Positions 1-6,837 of a stretch of 64,000 bases of DNA are shown here, one piece after another (the first letter of the stretch is position 1; each line of letters begins with the position of its first letter). Origin of the DNA: an uncultured Latescibacterota bacterium (GTDB taxonomy: Bacteria > Latescibacterota > UBA2968 > UBA8231). The translations under genes were made by a program, and so were the position numbers. The DNA lies in NCBI GenBank assembly GCA_951813615.1, contig OX638377.1, positions 1,860,001-1,924,000 of the forward strand, in the 5' to 3' direction. The notes below the pieces were generated by a model, which saw only the letters and a list, made by a program, of their open reading frames with translations, had not been told where the DNA came from and made no database searches.

Positions 1-1
1 G

Positions 2-697
2 CACTTCTACCCAGCGCCGATTGAGACGATAGAGCGCATTTTGCCTAGGAATACCTGCGAGCGCGACTTGATTGGCGATTTAGCCGATGCCTTGCAGCGC
101 CGCCGCATTCCGCTGATTCTCTACTATCCCGGTGGCAGGAGTAGCGACGATACTCCTGAAATACCGTGGGGGCAGGCCTCCGGCTGGAACGACGACAGGG
201 AATCGTACTTCCGCAACTTTTGCGCCATATTTGAAGAGATAGGCGAGCGCTACGGCAGGAAGGTCGCTGGGTACTGGTTCGACTTCTGTCCCTTCAACGT
301 CTCCCATCGCTTTGAACCGCTGTACACAGCCGCCAAGGTAGGCAATCCAGACCGCATTGTCGCTTGGAATAGCTGGTTCACCCGCAAACCAAGTGACTTT
401 CAGGAGTACTGGGCCGGCGAAGTCGGGGAATTTCTCGCCCTTCCCGATCCCGAACATTACGGCGATCTTCAGCCCCACGTCTGGTTTTTTCTCGATGATG
501 AATGGACCCATGAAGAGCCGGATACCGATATTCCGCCGCCGCTTTACCGCACCGCCGAGTTGATTGAGTTCATCAAAACGGCTGGGGCGCGCAGAATCCC
601 GGTGTCGATGAATGTCGGGGTGTATCAGGACGGCACGGTGTCCAAGGCGACGATGCAACAGTTATTGGAGATCAAGCAAGCGATTAGGCGTGCCTAG
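2..697 (+). CDS. Alpha-L-fucosidase-like (GH29-type) hydrolase, 5'-truncated by window edge
   Basis: The frame is open from base 2, so the TTG at 41 is probably not the start and the gene begins outside the window; 231 residues are visible. Around visible residue 90 lies GYWFDFCPFN, resembling the WFD nucleophile motif of GH29 fucosidases. The C-terminal stretch MNVGVYQDGTVS followed by a short helix is typical of the end of the GH29 catalytic barrel in environmental homologues. The expected role is hydrolysis of fucosyl or similar glycosides, probably outside the cytoplasm, but the N-terminus and any signal peptide are not visible. The last 37 bp before the stop region are repeated perfectly at 3746-3782. 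Family assignment is moderate; another retaining glycosidase of the same fold is possible. Confidence 0.6.
   Translation, partial: HFYPAPIETIERILPRNTCERDLIGDLADALQRRRIPLILYYPGGRSSDDTPEIPWGQASGWNDDRESYFRNFCAIFEEIGERYGRKVAGYWFDFCPFNVSHRFEPLYTAAKVGNPDRIVAWNSWFTRKPSDFQEYWAGEVGEFLALPDPEHYGDLQPHVWFFLDDEWTHEEPDTDIPPPLYRTAELIEFIKTAGARRIPVSMNVGVYQDGTVSKATMQQLLEIKQAIRRA
648..684. repeat. Left copy of a perfect 37-bp direct repeat
   Basis: Identical to 3746-3782. This copy lies inside the 3' end of the fucosidase-like gene, in the codons for TMQQLLEIKQAI. The two copies bracket about 3.06 kb containing the OLD nuclease and the truncated AlbA_2-type gene. They may be attachment-site-like ends of an acquired segment or the product of a local duplication. 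Confidence 0.85.
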
Positions 698-723
698 TAG
701 GCTACGGCGACGATGCGTTGTGC
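677..723. repeat. Imperfect 47-bp repeat, copy 1
   Basis: Matches 4487-4533 with about seven mismatches by eye. Both copies span the end of a plus-strand frame (QAIR..stop) and, on the minus strand, the end of a frame reading RIVAVAY-stop. This suggests that both junctions descend from one convergent gene arrangement. Confidence 0.7.
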
Positions 724-845
724 CGGGTTGCCTGTAGATATATGGGACAGTGAAGTGCAGTGCGACAAGCAGCGGTTGCAGCGCGGAAAGGTGGCGCGAA
801 AGTTTTGGGCCGCCCTTGGATCGAGTTGCTCTATAATATCGCCCA
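698..845 (-). pseudogene. Decayed fragment of a secreted sorting-domain gene, paralogue of the gene at 4504-6825
   Basis: Reading leftward, the fragment contains FRATFPR, then in shifted frames PYIYRQPG and finally AQRIVAVAY followed by a stop. The intact protein encoded at 4504-6825 contains GFRATFPR and ends in ARRIVAVAY. The fragment is therefore a copy of that kind of gene, reduced by an internal deletion and at least one frameshift. It is convergent with the fucosidase-like gene, the same arrangement hinted at near 4487. No functional product is expected. Confidence 0.55.
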
Positions 846-974
846 AGCCTGATTGCCGATGTTGTCTCTGGCAACTATACATGTATGAAGTGATCAATTT
901 ATCCGACGACACGGACGGATCGGACTTGCTGGAGCTACTAGACACCGTAAAGAACTAAACAGAGGAGATTGCAT

Positions 975-3080
975 ATGAAAGCCATCCGCTTTCGCGTTCA
1001 GAATTTTCGCAATATAGATGACAGCGATTGGATAGAACTAGAGAAAATCACGGCCTTTGTTGGCAGAAACGAGTCGGGCAAAACCTCGCTGCTTAAGGCG
1101 CTGCACAAATTCAACCCTGCTACTCCTGAAGCCTATGATGCTCAGCGAGAGTTTCCGCGCGACCGCTACACACGCGATTACGTTTCCAACGGATCGAAAG
1201 GTGAGGACTGGCCGGTTTGCTCGGTCGAGTTCGAGATTCCAGAGGAACTTCGGATTGCAATTGGCGAACTACTTGAGGAAGATGGGGAATCTCCCGAGAA
1301 GGTCACTGCGACCCGTTACTACGATGGCTCCCTCAAGTTCGAGTATGCGCCTGCGATAGGAGAGAAACCGCTCGAACCGGAACCGGTGCTCAACGCGCTT
1401 GAGGCGTTCGCGTCGAGTGCCCGTCGGCTTACGGCACCAGACCCGAACCAAGAGGAATACACGGCGCAGCAGCGCACGGAGCTGGCTAATTGGGCAACCG
1501 AATGGAAAGACGCGCTGAAGGCCATAGCCGATCTCCGTGGCGATGAGGGCGCGAATCTGCTGACCAAGCTACGCATGGATGTGGATCGCTGGAGCAACCC
1601 GCAGACCGCCGACATGGTAGAAGCACTTCAGCAAGCGGTTGAACCAGCTCTAGATGTTGCCAAGAAAGGCCCAGTCATTGACCAGATCGACGAAAAAATC
1701 AAACACAATCTCCCCGTTCTGATCTATTTTGAAAATTACGGCATCCTCGATAGTGCCATTTGGCTGCCGCGCTTTATAGAAGACCTGAATCGCGATCCGA
1801 ACGATTCTCGTATCCGTACGATCAATGCGATGTTCAAGCATGTCGGGCTCGATCCCAAGGAAATTACGACGCTTGGCGACAGAGAAGTGGGGCGAATGCA
1901 GGAACAGGGCTATCCTCCGACGCCGGAGCAGGTCGCCGCTGATCAGCAGCGCAAGGACAAACGCTTTATTCTCCTGAGCTCCGCCTCTAGCGAAATTAGC
2001 GGCAAATTTTCCGAATGGTGGTCACAGCGTCGCCACAAGATTCGCTATCAAGCCGACGGCGATTATTTCCGAATCTGGATTACCGACGACCTTCGCCAAG
2101 ACGTGGAAATAGAGTTGGAAGCCCGCAGCAAGGGATTCCAGTGGTTCTTCTCGTTCTACCTCGTTTTTCTCGTCGAATCCGACGACGGACATAAGGACGC
2201 AATTCTTCTGCTCGATGAGCCGGGCTTGCACCTGCATCCTACCGCGCAGCAGGGATTGATCGCGTTCTTCGAGAAACTCACCGAAAAGAGCCAGCTTGCC
2301 TACACAACCCACTCCCCCTTCTTGATTGATGGTGAACACTTGCATCGGATCAGGCCGGTCACCGAGGACGATACCGGCCATTCGCGCATCACGGCTGAGA
2401 CATGGCCGGAGGACCGAGAGACGATTTTTCCGCTTCAAGCCGCCGCCGGATACGCGATGATTCGCGGACTTTTCCAGCATCGCAAGAACGTGTTGGTAGA
2501 GGGAATGACAGATTTCTACTACCTGCAAGCGTTGTCGCAGCAATGCGCGAAATCGGGTCGGATGTCGTTACCAGACGATATCTACATCACGCCCTGCGGC
2601 GGCACGAAACAAGTCGGACACTTAGCTTCGCTGTTCCTCAGCCACAAGGTTCGACCTGTGGTCCTTCTGGATGGGGACGATGCGGGACGTGTTCGTCGAG
2701 ACGCACTGATTAAGAAACTCTATGTCGATCATAATTCTAGCATTGTGATGTTGGATGACGTACTGAACCGACCCGGGCAGGAGGTCGAGATAGAGGATAT
2801 CTTAGGCGAGGCACTCATCATTCCCGGACTCCAAGCAGTCTTGGGCAAGGCTTTGCAACTCGATCAGGGGGACCGCTCGGTCGGAAGCCTGCCGGATCAG
2901 ATTAAGGCCGCTGCTAAGCGTCAGGCGATTAGTCTACCGACCGGCTGGAAGGTTTTGGTCTCCTTAAATCTTGTGTCGTCATGGGCAAAAAAAGGAACGA
3001 CGCTTGCGGACGAAATTCTCGACAACGCAGAGTTTCTGTTTTCCGCTTTGAACGAGAGCTTTGAAAAGGAGACGGCCTGA
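975..3080 (+). CDS. OLD-family ATPase/TOPRIM nuclease
   Basis: The 701-residue protein has an ABC-type Walker A (GRNESGKT, residues 30-37), a Walker B region (AILLLDEPGLHLHP, about 410-423), a switch-His segment YTTHSPFLID shortly after, and a C-terminal TOPRIM domain with VLVEGMTD (about 505) and LLDGDDAGR (about 561), which carry the acidic metal ligands. OLD proteins are ATP-gated metal-dependent DNA nucleases, common in phage defence (for example GajA of Gabija). No UvrD-like helicase partner is visible, so this is a solitary OLD protein or a partner was lost. The ATG at 975 was chosen over the TTG at 969 because AGAGGA at 961 is well spaced from it. A short frame at 882-958 (MYEVINLSDD...) ends 16 bp upstream and may be the tail of a lost upstream gene. 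Confidence 0.85.
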   Translation: MKAIRFRVQNFRNIDDSDWIELEKITAFVGRNESGKTSLLKALHKFNPATPEAYDAQREFPRDRYTRDYVSNGSKGEDWPVCSVEFEIPEELRIAIGELLEEDGESPEKVTATRYYDGSLKFEYAPAIGEKPLEPEPVLNALEAFASSARRLTAPDPNQEEYTAQQRTELANWATEWKDALKAIADLRGDEGANLLTKLRMDVDRWSNPQTADMVEALQQAVEPALDVAKKGPVIDQIDEKIKHNLPVLIYFENYGILDSAIWLPRFIEDLNRDPNDSRIRTINAMFKHVGLDPKEITTLGDREVGRMQEQGYPPTPEQVAADQQRKDKRFILLSSASSEISGKFSEWWSQRRHKIRYQADGDYFRIWITDDLRQDVEIELEARSKGFQWFFSFYLVFLVESDDGHKDAILLLDEPGLHLHPTAQQGLIAFFEKLTEKSQLAYTTHSPFLIDGEHLHRIRPVTEDDTGHSRITAETWPEDRETIFPLQAAAGYAMIRGLFQHRKNVLVEGMTDFYYLQALSQQCAKSGRMSLPDDIYITPCGGTKQVGHLASLFLSHKVRPVVLLDGDDAGRVRRDALIKKLYVDHNSSIVMLDDVLNRPGQEVEIEDILGEALIIPGLQAVLGKALQLDQGDRSVGSLPDQIKAAAKRQAISLPTGWKVLVSLNLVSSWAKKGTTLADEILDNAEFLFSALNESFEKETA

Positions 3081-3113
3081 CCGCGGGGCTTGACTGAACC
3101 TACTTCTCAGAAA

Positions 3114-3228
3114 GGCGTTGTTGCACGAAAAACGGTAACTCGTTAGAAAACAACAATTTACGAAATTTGATGCCAAGGCGCTAACTTACTGTAAAACAAC
3201 GACTTATAGATATTCATGCAACAACGCC
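3114..3228. mobile_element. 115-bp element with perfect 12-bp terminal inverted repeats (MITE-like or IS remnant)
   Basis: The left end GGCGTTGTTGCA (3114-3125) is the exact reverse complement of the right end TGCAACAACGCC (3217-3228). The interior is AT-rich and has no coding frame. The ends resemble those of IS5/IS6-type elements (a general GG..TGTTGCA pattern), but no transposase is present. No clear target duplication flanks it. Its right end joins directly to the start of the visible AlbA_2-type fragment, so it may mark the break in that gene. Confidence 0.6.
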
Positions 3229-3580
3229 GCTGGAACAGGGGATCATCGAGCGCATGGGACGCGGGCGAGGCGTGCGGCTGCTACTGTCCCGACAGTTCTA
3301 CCGACACATCGGTAAGGCAGGAGTCTATACGCGCAAGCGTGGATTGGACCGCGAGACGAACAAGGAGTTACTGCTGAAGCACATTCAAGATAACCGACGA
3401 GAAGGGAGTCAGTTACGGGAACTGAGGCAGGTACTACCGGCGCTTTCACGCGATCAAGTGCAGAGTTTGCTTCGGGGTTTGAAAGGCGAGGGCCGCATCT
3501 ATAAAGTTGGAGCTACGAGGGCCGCTCGCTGGTATCCAGGGAAACCGCCATCTGGAATTGCGTCAAAAGAGAAAAAATAA
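3221..3580 (+). pseudogene. C-terminal fragment of an AlbA_2-type (Schlafen-like) ATP-binding/DNA-binding protein
   Basis: In frame from about 3221 the translation reads PLEQGIIERMGRGRG and continues through YTRKRGLDRETNKELLLKHI to SRDQVQSLLRGLKGEGRIYKVG. This matches the C-terminal winged-helix part of the widespread AlbA_2-domain regulators, which are usually 400-600 residues long. Only about 115 residues remain, and the upstream sequence runs at once into the right inverted repeat of the 115-bp element. The N-terminal AlbA_2 and GHKL-like parts are missing. A protein starting at the ATG at 3254 (108 residues) could still be made, but it would be only the DNA-binding tail. Confidence 0.6.
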
Positions 3581-3582
3581 GC

Positions 3583-3745
3583 CAAAAAACGCAATTAATT
3601 ACGCAATTAAGCGCAATCTGTGTTATAACTATCTGTTTATTATGTCTTTATGTGTCAACAATATAAGTATTAAAGTTATAATACGTGTCATAACATGTCA
3701 TAATTTTGATGTTTTTAAATCATTTTTCTTGAAAAAGTATCGCAA
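3583..3745. other. AT-rich noncoding stretch
   Basis: Unlike the GC-rich surroundings, this stretch is strongly AT-rich, with short repeats such as CGCAATTAA near 3590-3612 and several ATAATA/TATAAT-like strings. It ends at the right copy of the 37-bp repeat. No convincing gene was found; the plus-strand frame crossing it (3507-4067) has no recognisable domain. The composition suggests acquired DNA. Confidence 0.5.
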
Positions 3746-3782
3746 CGACGATGCAACAGTTATTGGAGATCAAGCAAGCGAT
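3746..3782. repeat. Right copy of the perfect 37-bp direct repeat
   Basis: Identical to 648-684. After this copy the sequence diverges from the fucosidase-like gene end and leads into the 3' end of the mannonate dehydratase remnant. This would fit a right boundary of the inserted segment. Confidence 0.85.
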
Positions 3783-3812
3783 CAGAGATACAGGAGGCCG
3801 TTGCAGGGGCTG

Positions 3813-4115
3813 TCAGGTGAGCGGAATGCCGACCGATTCGGCGATGCCGCGCAGATAGCCGACAGCGTACAGGCGGCCGAGCAGCGTGTATCCGTTGGCG
3901 GTGCCCGATTCTCCCTCCAGCTTCGGCACGTGGTCGGGCCTGATCACGCCGCTGAATCCGATCACGGCGATCAGCTCGTCCGCTTCGGGAAAACGCCGCG
4001 TCGTCTCCTGGTCATCGTCGTTGATGTCGCAATAAACGACCTCGCTGACGCCGATCTGCTTGGCTAGATACAGGTTCCGATCGCTGAACGGGTGGAGGAC
4101 GATCCCGAGTTTCAT
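3813..4115 (-). pseudogene. Internally deleted mannonate dehydratase (UxuA-like)
   Basis: The frame from ATG 4115 begins MKLGIVLHPFSDRNLYLAKQIG, like the N-terminus of mannonate dehydratases. After about 30 residues it jumps to FSGVIRPDHVP...GYTLLGRLYAVGYLRG, which resembles the C-terminal end of the same family. Only 100 residues remain of about 350, so the TIM-barrel core and metal-binding residues are gone. It lies directly downstream of a similarly shortened transporter gene, as in a hexuronate-catabolism operon. The preserved start and stop with loss of the middle suggests deletional decay rather than truncation by insertion. Confidence 0.65.
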
Positions 4116-4119
4116 ATCG

Positions 4120-4368
4120 CTTACCAGAGCACGAAGAAAGTGAGCACACAACCGAGAGCGAACATGGCGATCGCCTGCGTGTGGTTCACGACCGAATAGG
4201 CGATACCGATGATGACGAAGGCGAGCGCGACCACTCACCCGGGCGTGATGCGAGTGATGGTCGCGGCTGTCGCGTCGTACGTGCCGCCGAGCAGGAGCTT
4301 GCGCTCAATCCGTAGAGGATGGTACCGCCGTTCAGAACGACGACGATGCCCCAGTCGATGAGTCCCAT
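4120..4368 (-). pseudogene. Deleted and frameshifted sodium:solute symporter remnant
   Basis: From ATG 4368 the frame reads MGLIDWGIVVVLNGGTILYG, typical of the first segment of solute:sodium symporters. After a deletion and frame change, the end reads VVNHTQAIAMFALGCVLTFFVLW and a stop near 4120, like a last transmembrane helix. About 85 codons remain of a family usually over 450 residues. The ATG overlaps the stop of a preceding frame (TGATG at 4366-4370) whose tail reads FRSPREVFDKYGIL, so a third shortened operon member may lie at about 4370-4470. The gene is not functional. Confidence 0.5.
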
Positions 4369-4486
4369 CAGAGAATCCCGTATTTATCGAACACTTCGCG
4401 CGGTGAGCGGAACAGAAGGACACAGCGGTGCGGATGTCGATAGCTGTGTATAGGTGAAATAAGGCATCTTTGGCTCTCCATTCAAA

Positions 4487-4533
4487 CAAGCGATCAGGCA
4501 TACCTAGTAGGCCACGGCCACTATGCGTCGTGC
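4487..4533. repeat. Imperfect 47-bp repeat, copy 2
   Basis: Second copy of the repeat at 677-723. It includes the stop codon and last codons of the discoidin/sorting-domain gene on the minus strand. On the plus strand it encodes FKQAIRHT-stop, a relic resembling the end of the fucosidase-like gene. Confidence 0.7.
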
Positions 4534-6825
4534 GCTGCGGTCGCCGGCGTCGCCGGCGATGTGCAACTCGGCTATGTAGAGGCCGGGTGGCACGCGCTGG
4601 CCGTCTTGGTCGCGGCCATCCCAGTGCCATTCGATGTGCCCGGCTTGGCCGTCCCGTTCTTGGGCAAAAAGCGGTCGGCCGGACAAATCGTAGAGCCGCA
4701 GGTGCAAGGGGCGGGCGGAGAGCACGTTGATGAGGTCGAAGGAAATGAGTAGCTGGTCGTTGATCCCGTCGTCGTTGGGCGTAATGAGCGCGGGGCTGAA
4801 CGAGAGGCTGGCAAAGAGCTGGTCGGCTACAGGCAGGCGCACGACGTTGGAACTGCTCTCGACTTGGGGGGCAGCGTCGCCTGGGTCCACGAGTTGCCGT
4901 TGTGCCTTTTGGCTGTCTTCGAGAAAGGCATCAAAGCGGGTCGCCTGTAAGTAGATGGGGGCAGTGAAGCGCAGCTCGACGAGCTGGCGGCTGCGGATGC
5001 GGCGCGGGAAGGTGGCACGAAAGCCCTCGTCGAGGGCCTCGGTGGTGACCTCGACGGGCTCATCATCGATAAAGGCGGCGTCAAATCGGGGAGCTGTGGT
5101 GGCTTCGATGGCGATTTGGTCGAAGCCGTCTTGGGTCGTCGAGGGTCGCAGAAAGTAGGAAAACAGGGTCTCTTGGCCAGGCTCGACCTGGAGAGGGAAC
5201 ACCTCGCCGACGACCTTGGAGGCCAGTGGGTCGCTGAAGTTGACGGCCAGCCAGTCGAAGTGGGGAGCCTGCGTCGGGCTGTCGGACGCCAAGCGCACAT
5301 CGAGTTCCATAAAGCGGCGCGGCGAGGGCGACTGGAAGGCCGCGCCCGAAGCGCTGTAGATATTGCTCCAGGGGCTCCAGTCCGCCCCGGGAATGCGCGT
5401 GGTGTCGATTCTGCCCTTGAAACTGGGGATCAGTTTGTCGTAGCGCCTCTGGGTTACTTCCTTGCCATTTTTATCGTAAAAAGTGTATTGCTCTACAACC
5501 TCGTTGCCCGTGCGCGAGCGAATTTCGATGTGGGTGCCTAAGGGAGTCTGGGCCTGCCACTCAATCGAGTTGAGGTTCTTGCCGCTTTCTAGGTCGATGA
5601 GCGGCGAGCGGAGACGGACCGCGAGGGGATAGCCCTCGCCGTACACTTGGATTTCTTCGGCTGAGCCGTTGGCGTAGCAGCCCCAGCGCGAGGAGGCGTC
5701 GGGCGCGGTTGCAGCGCAGGTAGCGTCCCAGATGAGCCAGGCGATGCGGACGTAGCGGGCTGGCAGGCTGGGGAACTGGTGGTCGGCTAGCCCTACTCTG
5801 TGGTTTTCGCTGTCGGGGTACCCGGCAAAGTGCCGCGTCCAGATGCGGGTGCCGTCGGGGGCGATGGTGCCGTCCGAGGTGAGGACCTCGTAGTTCTTGT
5901 AGCTGAAGGAACGCGGACCGCTGGCCCCGGCCCGGGTGCGCAAAAGGTGTTCGCCAAAGCCGCCGCGGATGGCTATGCCGGTAATCAGGCGCACGAAGTC
6001 CACTGGATAGACGGCCCCTAAGTCGATGGTGATGTGACTCCAGGTGTTGTAAGTGTTGCGCGGTTCGCGCCCATTGCGCCAGCGGTTGAAGATTGAGCCA
6101 TCGACTAGGTTGAGCGCGTTGCCCAAGGTGACTTCTTCGGCACGGACAAAGGCGTCGATGACCACGTCGATGGCCCCGCCGCGCTCGATGAGGTTGAGGG
6201 TGAGATTGTCACCGATGCTCTGGACCTCGACGGCGACGAGCCGGGCGTCGGGAACGTGCTTGAGGTTGCGGATTTGCAGGAAGCGGATCGGCGTCAGGTA
6301 GAGCGCATCGCCTGGGGCGAATGTGACGAGGTGGCGCGCGTTTTCCTTGAAGCGTTCCTTAATGCGGTAAAGCAGGGAGCCTGCGATCGGATTGGCGACT
6401 TGGTCGAGTTGCGGCTCGCCGGAGGAAAGCAAGAGGTCGAACAGCTCAAAAGGGGGCGCGTCGTCGGCAAAGACGAGCGCGATGCTGTACGCCGAGACGC
6501 TGCGGCCGAGATCGATTTCCACGAACCAGTCGTCTGGGTCGTCGTCTGGGTTGGGTGCCCAGCCGGTGGTTGGGTTGCCGTCGAGCAGCGCATTGGCGTC
6601 CCTCGGATTGGAGCCGGCCCGGCGGATGCCGCCGCCTAGCTGGAGGGCATCGCGTGCGGCGTCGGTATTTTTTGTAACGCGCACCGGCTGAATCGAGCCA
6701 TTGGGTGCAACCTTGACTGCGCCGATGGGCAGTTGCCAATCACTCCACTGACGCGCCGAGCTAAAGCGCAATTGGTCGGCTTCAGCGGCGGCGACCAAGC
6801 AGAGGAACAAGAGGACAGTGAACAT
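4504..6825 (-). CDS. Secreted discoidin-domain protein with C-terminal gliding-motility/FlgD-like sorting domain
   Basis: The 773-residue protein starts with a signal peptide (MFTVLLFLCLVAAAEA). Two F5/8-type C (discoidin-like) regions follow: about 70-190, with WFVEIDLGRSVSAYSIALVF, and about 230-390, with HITIDLGAVYPVDFVRLI. A linker with Ig-like character leads to the C-terminal block LSFSPALITPNDDGINDQL...RLYDLSGRPLF...GLYIAELHIAG, a gliding-motility-type or FlgD-like domain of the sort used for type IX secretion in FCB bacteria. The likely role is an exported carbohydrate-binding or adhesion protein. It lies 12 bp downstream of the sugar-dehydrogenase-like gene on the same strand, so the two may be co-transcribed. 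No catalytic residues were recognised. Confidence 0.75.
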   Translation of the reverse strand: MFTVLLFLCLVAAAEADQLRFSSARQWSDWQLPIGAVKVAPNGSIQPVRVTKNTDAARDALQLGGGIRRAGSNPRDANALLDGNPTTGWAPNPDDDPDDWFVEIDLGRSVSAYSIALVFADDAPPFELFDLLLSSGEPQLDQVANPIAGSLLYRIKERFKENARHLVTFAPGDALYLTPIRFLQIRNLKHVPDARLVAVEVQSIGDNLTLNLIERGGAIDVVIDAFVRAEEVTLGNALNLVDGSIFNRWRNGREPRNTYNTWSHITIDLGAVYPVDFVRLITGIAIRGGFGEHLLRTRAGASGPRSFSYKNYEVLTSDGTIAPDGTRIWTRHFAGYPDSENHRVGLADHQFPSLPARYVRIAWLIWDATCAATAPDASSRWGCYANGSAEEIQVYGEGYPLAVRLRSPLIDLESGKNLNSIEWQAQTPLGTHIEIRSRTGNEVVEQYTFYDKNGKEVTQRRYDKLIPSFKGRIDTTRIPGADWSPWSNIYSASGAAFQSPSPRRFMELDVRLASDSPTQAPHFDWLAVNFSDPLASKVVGEVFPLQVEPGQETLFSYFLRPSTTQDGFDQIAIEATTAPRFDAAFIDDEPVEVTTEALDEGFRATFPRRIRSRQLVELRFTAPIYLQATRFDAFLEDSQKAQRQLVDPGDAAPQVESSSNVVRLPVADQLFASLSFSPALITPNDDGINDQLLISFDLINVLSARPLHLRLYDLSGRPLFAQERDGQAGHIEWHWDGRDQDGQRVPPGLYIAELHIAGDAGDRSARRIVAVAY

Positions 6826-6837
6826 GGGTTTAGACGC

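Noticed and set aside
713..958. Plus-strand frame of 81 codons upstream of the OLD nuclease
   Set aside because: Its first part is antisense to the decayed sorting-domain fragment; only the last 25 codons look plausible and they match nothing I know.
3507..4067. Long plus-strand open frame of 186 codons crossing the AT-rich stretch and the dehydratase remnant
   Set aside because: It overlaps two recognisable gene remnants in other frames, has no domain or ribosome-binding site and changes composition abruptly midway.
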